Shown here one piece after another: positions 51,431 through 62,397 of a stretch of DNA of 64,000 bases (within the stretch, counting starts at the first letter, position 1; the number at the start of each line of letters is the position of its first letter). The stretch comes from Desmodus rotundus (taxonomy: Eukaryota > Chordata > Mammalia > Chiroptera > Phyllostomidae), in contig NC_071389.1 of NCBI RefSeq assembly GCF_022682495.2, positions 107,859,951 to 107,923,950 on the forward strand. Reading direction: 5' to 3'. The notes beneath the pieces are model-generated. The model made no database searches. It saw only the letters and a program-made list of their open reading frames with translations, and was not told the DNA's origin. The translations under genes were made by a program, and so were the position numbers.

Positions 51431-52478
51431 GCCATCATAACAATACTCAACAAGTAATTACAAAAATATCTTGAAACAAATAAAAAATAAAAATCTCAGT
51501 AAGAAGTAACAAAAACCAAATGAAAATTAAAAACTAAAAAACAAAATAATTAAAATCTTACTGGCTTGGTGCAATAGTAGAGTGTTATGACAGAAGATGG
51601 AATTAGTGAAGTTGAGGAGAGGTCAGTAGAATTTACACAACCTGAAAAAAAACAGAGAATAAACTGAAAAAAAAATGGACAGAGCCTCACAGACCTGTGG
51701 GACAATAATAAAAGATCCAACATTTGTATCATCAGAATCCTAGAAGGAAAGGAGAAAAAAGTGGGATTGAGAAACTATTTAAAGAAATAGTGACTGGAAA
51801 TGTCCCAAATTTGGTGAAAGATATGAACCCACAAATTAATAAAGCTGAGTGAGTCCCAAATAGAACAAACCTAAGGAAGTCCATGCCAAAACATATAATC
51901 ACACTTCTGAAAACTGAAGACAAATATTTTGAAAGCAGCCAGGGAGAAAAGACACATCGCCTATAGGAAAATGCCAACTTGAATGACAACAGAGTTCTCA
52001 CCTGAAACTATGGAGGCCAGAAGGAATTGGCACAACATTTTTCAAGTGCTAAAAGCCAAGAACTGTTCATTGTGAATACTACATCTGGTGAAAATACCCT
52101 GCAGGAATGAAGGGGAAAGATGCTGATGAAGGAAAACTAAAAGCAAAACAAAACAAAACAAAACCCCACCTTACTGCTAGCAGGCTAACTCTAAAGAAAT
52201 AACTAAAGGAAGTTCTTTAACCAGAAATAAAGGTGATAAAAGAAGGGATCTTGGATCATTAGGAAGGAAGGACAACAGAAAGAGCAGAACATGGGTACAT
52301 ACAATGGACTAATCTTATAAGGTTTAGAAATCATATTTGATGATTGAAACAAAACTATAACAATATCTGGAAGTTAAGATATTTAAAAATAAGGAAGGTA
52401 AAGGGACTTAAATGGAAGTCCCTCACCTTGCACAAAATGGTAAAACATTGATGGCAGTGAATGATGATAAACCATATA

Positions 52479-53049
52479 TAAGGGGGGACCCCTCAAAATG
52501 GAATTATCTTCTGGAGCGTGGATACTTTGTAGTACAGGCTTCTCCTGGTATTGAGTGTTCTAGGAACCCGTATGTATCAGTGTATCAGCTGGCATTGTTG
52601 TGAGAGGCTGTGATCAGCTTCAGTGAATTGTTTTTGAAGACTCTTTCAAAGTGTTTGCCCATTTCATGATGGGTGATTTACAAGTGCACCTGTCCACACC
52701 GCACTAAGTGTTCAGCAGTTTTTGACCAAAAATGGCATGACCCCCATGCCCTACCCTCCCTAATAACCTGATCTTGCCCCAAGATACTATTTTTTGTTTC
52801 CTCAAATGAAAAAAGTCCTCAAAGGGAAACGATTTGCTGATGTGGAAGAAGTGAAACAAAAAGTGGCAGAAGCACTAAAAGGCATCAGAATCAATGAGTT
52901 CAAAAACTGTTTTTGAGCAGTGGAAAAAACATCTCCATAGGTGTATTACATCAAACAGAGAGAACTTTGAAGGTGACTGAAGTTTAAACATGTAAGAAGA
53001 AATATAAAATTTTTCATAAATAAATTCTGGAGTTTTTTTTGTCCCACCT
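52479..53049 (+). mobile_element. Mariner-type DNA transposon, internally deleted and degraded
   Basis: Imperfect terminal inverted repeats of about 28 bases: the left end begins AGGGGGGACCCCTCAAAATG, and the right end reads AGGTGGGACAAAAAAAACTC on the minus strand. The left end follows TA, as mariner targets do. The interior keeps only the end of the transposase: a DNAP-like motif region near 52690, a PDLAP-type stretch near 52775 and then KKVLKGKRFADVEEVKQK, with stops and a frameshift. At about 570 bp it is less than half of a full mariner, so the N-terminal part is missing. Confidence 0.8.
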
Positions 53050-53281
53050 CATGTGTATATTATAATTTGCAGAGAAACCGCTAAGGTAACTATACAAGGA
53101 GAAATACTCAGAAACACTATAAATAAGCCAAGATAGAATCCCCCCAAAATACTAGTAACCCAAGGGAAGGTAAGAAAAGAAGAGCAGAGAAAACAAACAG
53201 AAAAGAGTAAAATGGCAAACTTACATTAATAATTATCTTAAATGTAAATTGTCAAAATACAACAATTAAAAGGTACAGATT

Positions 53282-53467
53282 GGCCCTGGCTAGTGTAGCA
53301 GTGGATTGAGTGCAGGCCTGTGAACCAAAGGGTCGTCAGTTTGATTCCCAGTCAGGGCACATGCTTGGGTCGTGGGCCAGGTCTCCAGTAAGGGGGTGGG
53401 AGAGGCAACCACACATAGATGTTTCCCTCCCTCTCTTTCTCCTTCCCTTCTCCTTTCTCTAAAAAGG
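53282..53467 (+). mobile_element. Ves SINE inside the older L1
   Basis: Head GCCCTGGCTAGTGTAGCAGT. Flanks AAAAGGTACAGATTG (53267-53281) and AAAAAGTACATATTG form a 15-bp duplication with two mismatches. Confidence 0.9.
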
Positions 53468-53773
53468 AAAAAGTACATATTGACAGAGTGGATAAAAAAA
53501 ATCACTGAACCATATGCTATTTTTGAGAAACTCACTACAAATTTATCAACTTAGGTAGATCAAAAGTAAAGGATGGAGGAACATTGACTATGCACACATT
53601 AATAAAAAAGATTGACTCTATCAATATCAGATAAGGTAGATTTCATAGTAAAGACAATTACTAGAGATAAAGAGAGGTATAACATAATGATAAAAAATCT
53701 CAATTCACAAGGAAGACACAATAATCCTAAAAAACTATTGAGCAAACAACAGAGTCTAAAAATGCATGAAGCA

Positions 53774-55744
53774 GATGGAGGCGTAGGTAGACATGCTTCA
53801 CCTCCTCGTGCAACCATAGAAAGAATTACAACCAGATCTCAAACTAATAACACCCAGAACTGTCAGAAAATTGAGTTCTATGGAAGTCCGACAACCAAGG
53901 ATTTAAAGAAGACACATTATCCAGGGGGGTAGGAGTGGGAAAGTCATGGACACGGGTGGACAGCTGGTGTGGTATGGAAAAGTGGCAGCAACAACGGTGA
54001 TGGAACTGATGGGAGGGATACCTTCAGAGCAAGTGATCCCAGCCCCAGGCTGCACAGCCCAGAGTTCCAGCACCAGGAAGATAGACTCTCATTACCTCTG
54101 GTTGTAAAAACCAGTGGGGGTTGGAGTGGTGAAAGAAACTGCCAGATTTTCACAGCTTAAAGGGCCAGCACAATCTTAGAACATGTGCAAACCCACCCAC
54201 TCCAGGATTCACCACCAGGGCAGCAGCTGGAAGGGTGCCAGTTGGACACGGGAAGGGGCGAAGTGACTGGAAACAGGGTGAGCACTGGGCAAACTACCAG
54301 AAGCCATGTGGCGGCATTGCCCCCTCTCCAAGCCCTCCCCACATAGCCAAAGTGGTGAAGCAGGTGCCTCAACCTGGCAATTACCTAAGGCTCCACCCTA
54401 TACAATTTACAAGTGCCTTTCGACATAGGCCACACTACTAAGACAGGGAGTAAAAGCAGCTCTACCTAATACACAGAAACAAACACAGGAAGGCTGCTAA
54501 ATTGAGGAGACAAAGAAATATGGCGCAAATGAAAGAACGGAAGCCCCCCACCCCCAGAAAAATAACTAAATGAAACAGAGATAGTGAACCTATCAGATGC
54601 AGAGTTCAAAACAGTGATTATCAGAATGCTCAGAAAACTCCTTGAGTATGGCAAAAAAATAAAGGAAGAAATGAAGGATACACTAAGTGAAATAAAGAAT
54701 AACCCACAGGAAACCAACAGAGAAGGGAAGGAAGCTGGGATTCAAACCAACAATTTGGAACATAAGAAAGAGATATAAATATTCAACAAGAACAAAAAGA
54801 AGAAACAAGAATAAAAAAAATGAAGATAGGCTTAGGGACCTCTGGGACATCTCCAAACATGCCAACATCTGTATCATAGGGATGCCAGAAGAAGAGGAAG
54901 AGTAAGAAATTGAAAACTTATTTGAAAAAATAATGAAAGAAAACTTCTCTAATTTGGTGTGGGCAATAGACATACAAGTCCAGGAAGCACAGACAGTCCC
55001 AAACAAGTTGGACCCAAAGAAGAATACATCAAGACATATCATAATTAACATGCCAAAGGTTAAAAGATAAAGAGAGAATCTTAAAAGCAGCAAGAGAAAT
55101 GCAGAGAGTTACCTACAAAGAAATTCCCATAAGACTATCAGATGGTATCTCAAAAGAAACTTTTCAGGCAAGAAGGGACTAGCAAGAAGTATTCAAAGTG
55201 ATGAAAAGCAAGGACCTATAATCTAGATTACTCTGTCTGGCAAAACTATCATTTAGAATGGAAGGGCAGATAAAGTGTGTCCCAGACAAGATATAGCTAG
55301 AGGAATTCATCATCACCAAGCCATTATTTCAGGAAATGTTAAAGGGACTTATTTAAGGAAAAGAAGAAGATAAAAACCATGAACATTAAAAAGGCAACAA
55401 ATTCACAACTATCAACAACCGAATCTAAAAAAACAAAAACAGAAAAACTCAAACTAAGCAAACAACCAGAACAGGAACAGAATCATAGATATGTAGATCA
55501 TTTGGGGGGTTATCAGCTGAGAGGGGGAAGGGGGAGAATGGAGAAATGGTGCAGTAATTAAGAAGCATAATTGGTAGAAAAAAATAGACAGGGGGATGTT
55601 AAGAATAGCATAGAAAATGGAGAAACCAAAGAACTTACATGCATGACCCACGGACATGAACTAATGTGGGGGAGAATTGCAAGATGGATGGGGGCAAAAG
55701 GGGAAAAATTGGGACAACTGTAATAGCATAATCAATAAAATATA
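53774..55744 (+). mobile_element. ORF1-only (half-L1-like) retrotransposon, copy B, complete with target duplication
   Basis: A 1971-bp insertion starting GATGGAGGCGTAGGTAGAC and ending after AATAAA (55734-55739) and a short A-rich tail. The flanks 53758-53773 and 55745-55760 are a 16-bp target-site duplication with two mismatches, so the limits are firm. The interior has the same 5'UTR landmark as copy A (AGTCCGACAACCAAGG), a mutated L1 ORF1 frame to about 55356 and the same 3'UTR (GGGACAACTGTAATAGCATA). No ORF2 is present. It interrupts the ORF2 of an older L1. Confidence 0.88.
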
Positions 55745-56075
55745 AAAAATACATGAGGCAAAAACTTAGAGAACTGAAAGGAAGAATAGACAAATCCATA
55801 ATTACATTTGGGGATATACATCCTACTTTTAGCGGCTGTTATAGCTATTACATGGAAAAGTAGCAAAGTATAAAAGGTGAGATATGAACAGTACAGTAAA
55901 CCAATGAGATCTAATCAGCATACATAAAACACTTTACCCAGCAGCAGCACGATATACATTTTGTTTAAGTGTCTTGGGATGCTCATCCAAATAGACCATA
56001 TCCTGGTCCATCAAACAATCCTCCACAAATTGAATATAATTGAAATCATACAGAGTATATTTCCAAAGTATGTTT

Positions 56076-56258
56076 TCTGAAGGTTTTGTAGTTTTACATT
56101 TAAGACCATGGTGCATTTTGAGTTAGTTTTTATACAATGTATAAAATTTGAGTTATTTTAAAAAAACTTATGGGTGTGCAATTGCTCTGTCACTTTTCAT
56201 TGAAAAGACCATCCTTTCTCCATTAAATTGCTTTTGCATCTTTGTCAAAAATTACTTG
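56076..56258 (-). mobile_element. L1 ORF2 internal fragment inserted in the older L1
   Basis: Minus-oriented L1 text (TTTTACATTTAAGACCATGG, then GCTTTTGCATCTTTGTCAAA) interrupts plus-oriented L1 ORF2 sequence, which resumes at CATAATGGAATCAAACTAG. Both ends of the fragment are internal to L1, so it lacks the poly(A) end expected of a simple insertion. Confidence 0.55.
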
Positions 56259-56450
56259 GGCATAATGGAATCAAACTAGAAACCAGTAACAGAAAGACAA
56301 CAAACAGCCACTATTACTTCACCAAATGCTCTTCCCCTCATTGCTCTCCTCATCCTCCACAAAACAAAAATTTTATTGTTATTACTCTTTTACACATGCC
56401 TATTCAATCCCCAATTCCTGGATATTGCTCATATTAGTAGTACTTTAGTT

Positions 56451-57814
56451 CCAGACTATTATTAGGCTTTCTCTTGCTGTAGGTCTCATATTTCAAGGAT
56501 CTTTAGTGTTCATAGTACACATTCCCAGTCAATCATTACCCATTTAGATTAACCGTATGTACTGCAAAGTTCTTGCCTACCATTGGCTCCTTTTCTTTTT
56601 CTTCCTTTCATCAATCTTTTTTTTTCCTTCTTCTTCTCCTCACTCCCACTTCCACTCCTCCCCCTCCTCCTCCTCCTTTTTTCTTGACACAGTTCGTTCT
56701 GGAACTTTTTCATCAGATGGCTTTGGTGAATGATCTCTGAATCCTTGCATCTCAGCAAGTCTTTTTTTTTAACTCAAGCAAATAGATGATATCTTGACAT
56801 GTTATGCATTCTTGGCTTCTAGTCCCTTTTCTTCAGTAATTTGTGAACATCATTCCTCTGTTCCATTAGCTTTGGTGCTGCATATAAAAGTCTAGAGTCA
56901 GTTAATTTTTTTCTCCTTTAAGCAACTTGTTCTGTGCATATGGAAGTATGCAAAATGTATCTTTAAGTTTAGAATTTTCAGATTTTACCAGGCTATAACT
57001 AGATGTGTATTTTTTATCATTTCTCCTAAACCTGAATAAATAAGTCCACAAATAAGCAAAAATTTCCTTGATCATTCCTTTATTACCCTTTTCTCCATTT
57101 TTCCCTTCTGGCATTCATATTGCTTGCATATTGGGTCTCCAGTGTCTATCTTGCAATTATCTTTTGTTTTCCTTTATATATTCCTTCTTTTTGTATTTTT
57201 ATTCTACAACATGCCTTAAAGTAATTTATTATATGTGGTTTTCAAAACCAAATTTAAAAAAAAATTTCAACAGTGGTAATTCTGGCATTCAATTCACCCA
57301 TTGATTTTTTAAGTATGGGAAGAACGAAAAAGAATTCTAGAGAATTGGTTTTATTCTTTAACTGAATGTCTATATGTGTTAACTAAGATAACATCAGTCA
57401 CTATAACAGATAATCTCCCAAGTCTTATGTCATATAGTAGAGAGAAGGGTCTGTCACATATAGCCATTCAAGGACCTACATTGACAGAAATGCTGACATT
57501 GTCAATATTTGGTTTAAAAAGAGAGATTGAGACATCAATCACAAAGGCACCTAAAATTGGTGAGCAAGTTTTTAGGCACAATTGTTACTGGAAGAGGAGC
57601 AGAAATGCTAAATATGTACCACAAGTAATGGAGACAGGTCAAAAACATCCTGGCCTGGCTCCTGCAGCTTCAAATGGCATCTGTTGATCCAGTTTTCCAT
57701 TTGTCTCAGAAGTCTTGTCCCAAGAAGAAATCTTGCTTCTGCTAGATGTTTCCCAAGATTCTTTATCTGCCTTTCCCCGCCCACCCCCATCCCCACATTC
57801 TCCCACTGGGAAGG
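56451..57814. other. Intergenic, nothing beyond a pyrimidine tract
   Basis: AT-rich, probably old repeat debris. No frame with domain content. Confidence 0.4.
56585..56692 (+). repeat. Pyrimidine-rich tract (CTT/CTCC)
   Basis: About 105 bases almost free of purines on the plus strand, including CCTCCCCCTCCTCCTCCTCC. Confidence 0.75.
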
Positions 57815-57955
57815 GCAGTATAGCAGGGTGGTTAAGATCTTGTGCCCTGGAGTGAAGACAGACTTAAGTTCAAGTCCTGGCTATGCCACTAACTAGTTTT
57901 GGATCTTTGAACTGGTCACTTTGAACATGCAAACTCTGTAAACTATCTTTCTTTT

Positions 57956-58069
57956 ATTTATTTATTTTTCTTTCCTTCTTTCTCTCTTTCTTTCTTTCTT
58001 CCTTCCTTCCTTCCTTCCTTCCTTCCTTCCTTCCTTCCTTCCTTCCCTCCTTCCTTTCTCTTTCTTTCT
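57956..58069 (+). repeat. Polypyrimidine tract with (TTCC)n microsatellite
   Basis: About 110 bases of C and T, with roughly 12 uninterrupted TTCC units between 58002 and 58045. It adjoins the 3' end of the minus-strand Ves SINE, so it probably grew from the SINE tail. Confidence 0.85.
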
Positions 58070-58292
58070 TTTTTTAAAGATTTTATTTAATTTTTAGAGA
58101 GAGAGGAAGGGAGAGAGAAAGAGAGGGAGAGAACCATCAATGTGTGAAGGAAACATCAACCAGTTGCCTCTTCTTGTACCTTGACCCAGGACCGAACCCA
58201 CAACCCAGGCATATGACCTGACCAGGGATTGAACCAGTGACCTTTTGCCTTGCCAGCTGATGCCCAACCAACTGAGCCACTCCAGTCAGGGC
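58070..58292 (-). mobile_element. Ves SINE with long GGAA-type tail
   Basis: TTTTTAAAGATTTTATTTAA at the left, head GAGCCACTCCAGTCAGGGCA at the right. On the minus strand its 3' tail runs into the polypurine tract at 57960-58069. It interrupts a MIR. Confidence 0.88.
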
Positions 58293-58819
58293 AGTAAGCC
58301 TTATTTCAAACTTCAGCTCCTAAATTGGGTAAAAAATGGTGCCTACCTTTATGGCTTCTCTAAGGATTAAATAAAACTATATAATTACCATACTTTAGCA
58401 TAATGCCTAACCTGAATAAGTGTTCCAAATACATCAGTTACTATTATTATGAGTGCTTCAGACACCTGAAGGGTTGAACTACAGTTTTTCTGCAAATGAC
58501 TCCCAGCCTATGTTTCCGGGCCTAGCCACTGACCTGAGTTACAAGTGTAACATTCTCCATGGACAATGTTAGATAGATATTCTGTTGGAAATAAAGGGTT
58601 TCCACTGAGCCAACCTTTTAAGTCTTAGCTTCAATACGTCTCTGCCATGAATACACTCTTGCCAATATACACAATTTTTTACCACTTCGCCTTTGGACCA
58701 TCTGAGATGGTCCGTTGCCCATTTCTACATATCATGATTTAGCCTATTACTTAAGAACAAGCTCACATGCCACTTTTTCTTGACCTTCCCTAGGGAAGGA
58801 GAACTCTCTTAACTTTTAA

Positions 58820-58950
58820 AGATTTTTTAAAAAAATTTTTAGAGAGAGGGGTAGGGAGGGAGAAAGAGAGGGAGAAAAACATCAATGAACCAGTGACTCT
58901 TTAGTTCATAAGCTGGCACTGAATCCACTGAGCCACACAAGCCAGGGCAG
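58820..58950 (-). mobile_element. Ves SINE with internal deletion
   Basis: Tail and head are present but about 70 bases in the middle are missing (AAACATCAATG is joined directly to AACCAGTGACTC). Flanks 58801-58819 and 58952-58970 are a 19-bp duplication with two mismatches. Confidence 0.9.
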
Positions 58951-58970
58951 AGAATTCTCTCAACTTTTAA

Positions 58971-59845
58971 TTTTTGTAGAAGCTTGTCTTATTTTCCTTG
59001 CCATTTGTTGTGCCACTCATTATTATTATAATAGCTCCCTGTGTGAATTAGAACCCTCTCAGCTGCAAGTGATAAGTTCTTATGCAAATTAGCAAAGAGG
59101 CAAATTTAGGCTCAGATAACTAATGTGGAGGAAATATGGAGGGAACCTGAGACACAACTATATGCAAGCCCTCAGACTAGATTATCAGGGCTCTCAACCT
59201 CTATATCTAATTTTACTGCATTTTGTAAATTAGCTTAATTCTTACCTATGGCTAACTGGTTTCCTCTATGGAAGGACAATGGACTTCAGATAGCCCAATG
59301 CTACTGTAAAGCTTGCTTGTCATCTAAAAACAAGAGAAATGTCCCATCTACTTCCAACAGAGAAGCCTCTGGGAGGAACTCTGGCCTCGCTTTGGTGGCC
59401 TGCCTACTCCTGTGCCATTTAGGAGCCAGGGGGTTGGAAGGGTCTGACTGTCAGGTCTGGGTCCTGGCCCCTCTTCAGATGAAGGGGGAGGGAAAGTTTC
59501 CTGAAAGTATCAGAGGATCAGCTGTTACAGTCACTCTTCTTCTGCGTTATCTTGTAAGTTCTGGAAGATGAGAGCCACACCTTGTCATAGATCACCTTGA
59601 ATAATGCCTTGTTTGGGATATACAGTATGCTTAGTAATTTTTTATTGAATAAATAAATATACAAATTGTTCTAGTATCAAACTGGAAGGTTTAGTAGGCT
59701 ATTTTTGAACAGAGTAGACAGACTTTGGAAAAGAAATTTAAACTCCTGGACAGATGTGTTACTTACTGGTGGATGAAAAATATGCAAAAACACCCTAAAG
59801 ATAGTAGTAAACTCCACTAGAGGCAGTGGTTGGAAATGCTTTTTT
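58971..59845. other. Intergenic, nothing recognised
   Basis: No gene; the 107-codon plus frame at 59248 has no recognisable domain. Confidence 0.4.
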
Positions 59846-59861
59846 AAAAATTCAAGTTACT

Positions 59862-60043
59862 GCCCTGGCTGGTGTGGCTCAGTGGATTGAGTGCCAGCCT
59901 GCAAACCTAAAGTTTGCCTGTTCGATTCCCAGTCAGGTCCCCAGTTGGGGGTGTGAAAGAGGGACCCGATCAATGTTTCTCTCTCACATCGATGTTCCTT
60001 TCCCTCTCTCTAAAAATAAATAAATAAAATCTTAATAAAATAA
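59862..60043 (+). mobile_element. Ves SINE lacking part of the middle
   Basis: Head GCCCTGGCTGGTGTGGCTCA; the text passes from CCCAGTCAGG straight to TCCCCAGTTGGGG, dropping about 30 bases. An AAAAATTCAAGTTACT-like duplication lies on both sides. Confidence 0.9.
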
Positions 60044-60689
60044 AAAACTTAAGTTACTTGTAAATAGAAAAAATGACTTACTTGTCTTTTACCTTAAGAT
60101 AATTATTCCTTTTCTTTAAAAATTTGTATACTGAGAGTAACTTGGTTTTAGCCAGTGCAAGTGTAATAAACATGTAAACAAGGGTTTAATTATGACAATG
60201 TTTATGCTAATGCTTCCACAACAATGCGGCCTGAAAATGTAAGCACATCCTCCTGAAGGGCAGTTTGAGAGTACAGAATGGGAGATTACCTTGGTTTTCT
60301 TGGATCTGACTCTTGGAGGGAGAGGATTAATGATTAAAAAGTAGAAAACTTGCATGACAAGTGTGGACTCAGAAAGCTTGAGGGGTTGAGATGCTGAAGG
60401 CAAGGGCAGGCCAGAAGGGCTGACACCTTCTGACCCTAGCCAGAAGGTGTGACCAGGAAAAGGCCAATGTGGTTCAGAAAATTCTGTGGGGAGAAAACAG
60501 GAAAATTACCAAGTGCAGGCTCAGGTGGCCTCAAGGATGACAGTTTTTACAGGGAACCACGAAGTAGACTGCAGGTAAAGTCAGAAAGAACCTTAGCTTC
60601 CCAATAACTTGCAGAATAACATGGAACAGAGAGGGCAGTTGTACAGGTGAACTAGGAAGTAGAAGTGGTGTCAACCATCAGAACAGTAA

Positions 60690-61001
60690 TTATTGTGTCA
60701 ATGGTGTCAATGGTGCAATTGGAGGTAATTAGGTTTAGATGAAGTCATGGTGGTAGAGTCCCTGTCATAGAATTAGTGTCTTTATAAGGAGAGGAAAAGA
60801 CCAGAGCCCTCTCTCTGCCACATGAAGACACAGCGAGAAGGTAGCCATCTGCAGTCCAGGAAGAGAGCCCTCACCAGAAACTGGAGCTGTTGGCACCCTG
60901 ATCTTGTCCTCCCAGTCTCCAGAACTGTGAGGAATACACGTCTTTTTTAAAAGCGCCCAGCCTTTGGAAAATTTTACAGTATATTAAGCAAACTAATGTA
61001 A
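60690..61001 (+). mobile_element. MaLR solo LTR (MLT1/MST-type)
   Basis: GTGTCTTTATAAGGAGAGG, CACATGAAGACACAGCGAGA, CTCCAGAACTGTGAGGAATA and a final GCAAACTAATGTA follow the MaLR LTR order. Confidence 0.8.
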
Positions 61002-61639
61002 CCACTTATTTAGTTAATTTATTTCCTCGTTAGTGTTTACTGAGCACCTATTATATGCTAGGAGCTGAGGGTACTTACACACATACCTATTTTTTTTTAG
61101 AATCATTTGAGGACAAGTTACGTGTATTACGGTGCTTTATCCCTAATGACTTCAGTTTGTATTTCTTAAGAATAAGAATAGGCTCTTACATAATCACAGT
61201 ATAGTTATCAACTTGATATTTTTAAAAAATTGATATAACACTTTAGTCTACTGCTAATATTCCAGTTTTGTCAGTTGAACTAGTAATACCCTATATGGCA
61301 TTTCTCCTCTCCAGTACAGACCCAGTTTAGGGTTAGGCATTGCGTGTTTCTTTAGGCTCCTTTAACCTGATTTACTTGTTGTTTACAAGATGGATGGTTT
61401 TAAAGAATACAGTCCATCTCCTTCTTATTTTCCTAACACAACATTCCTCCTTTTGTGATTGTCTGATGTTTCTTGTGTTCCTCTCAGGGCGTCACACCTG
61501 AAGACACATGATGGCCAGCTATGTCTTATGGGCAGTGGTAACTTGGATTCCCTGATCAAGTTGTAGCCAGATTTATTCACTGCAGCCAGTCAGTCTATGG
61601 GGACACATTTTAAAACAATACAACATCCTGCTCCTCATC

Positions 61640-62115
61640 AAAACTTCCCTCTGAGTTTGGCATGCAGTGATGATGCTTTTAAAAAATCACATATATCACA
61701 TAAAGTTTATGTCTTACCCATTTTAAGTGTACAGTTCAGTGGCATTAAGTACTTTCCCACTGCTGTGCAAGCATCACCATTACCCACCCACCGAACTCTT
61801 TTCACATCACAAAGCTGAAACTCTATACACGTTAAACAATAAATCCCCATTTCCCCTCCTCCCCAGGCCCTGGCAACCAACCACCATTCTACTTTCTGTT
61901 ACTATGAATTTGACTACTTTAGTCACCTCATCTAAGCAGACTCTTACAGTATTTGTTGCACAGTGACTGTCTTATTTTGCTTAACACATTCTCTTCAAGA
62001 TTCATCCATGTTGCAACATGTGTCAGAATTTCCTCCACTTTTAAAGCTGATTAAGTATCCATTATATGTATATACTACATTTCTTTATCCATTCATCCAT
62101 TGATGACTCTTGCCT
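61640..62115 (-). mobile_element. L1 3'UTR fragment
   Basis: Clear L1M-type 3'UTR landmarks: AAGTGTACAGTTCAGTGGCA, CTCTATACACGTTAAACAAT, CCATTCTACTTTCTGTTACT and CTTTATCCATTCATCCATTG, minus orientation. Confidence 0.8.
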
Positions 62116-62397
62116 GATCCAATCTCTACCCTAGTGGTTTCAAAATGGCAATTTGGCAATTCTGGAATTCCCTCCACATTTATCAGTTAGCCCTTATTAC
62201 TCTGCTGTAAAAAGAATCTTTCCTTTTTCTTGTTCATTTATCTATTATTATTATAGACTCAGGCATTCCTGTTTTTGAATGGCTTATCATAATTTACTAA
62301 ACTGCTTGGTGCTAAAAAATTGTGCCATATTCGGCCAGTAGGAGCACTTTTAATTTGGTTTTCATGACATGCATCCATCACTTCTTTTTGTTTTTTT

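Larger units (their letters stand above)
50425..56450 (+). mobile_element. Ancient L1 (L1M-type): 5'UTR, ORF1 remnant and start of ORF2, heavily interrupted
   Basis: Colinear old-L1 sequence is scattered through this interval. The 5'UTR runs from 50425 (...AGGTGGAAAGAAGGAGG...). The ORF1 region follows (CCTGCAGGAATGAAGGGG at about 52097). The ORF2 start is near 53210-53760 (frame remnants such as ISDKVDF and TRDKE), and more ORF2 lies at 55761-56075 and 56259-56320 (AATGGAATCAAACTAGAAAC). Insertions inside it: an L1 3' fragment at 51297-51430, a mariner at 52479-53049, a Ves SINE at 53282-53467, half-L1 copy B, and an inverted L1 fragment at 56076-56258. No frame is intact. Confidence 0.8.
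57815..58450 (+). repeat. MIR SINE split by a Ves SINE and its tail
   Basis: The left part 57815-57955 (TTCAAGTCCTGGCTATGCCA) and right part 58300-58450 (TCTCTAAGGATTAAATAAAA) join into one MIR once the insertion at about 57956-58292 is removed. Confidence 0.75.

Noticed and set aside
57956..58069. CRISPR-like or satellite array
   Set aside because: It is a simple polypyrimidine microsatellite without spacers, in a mammalian genome.
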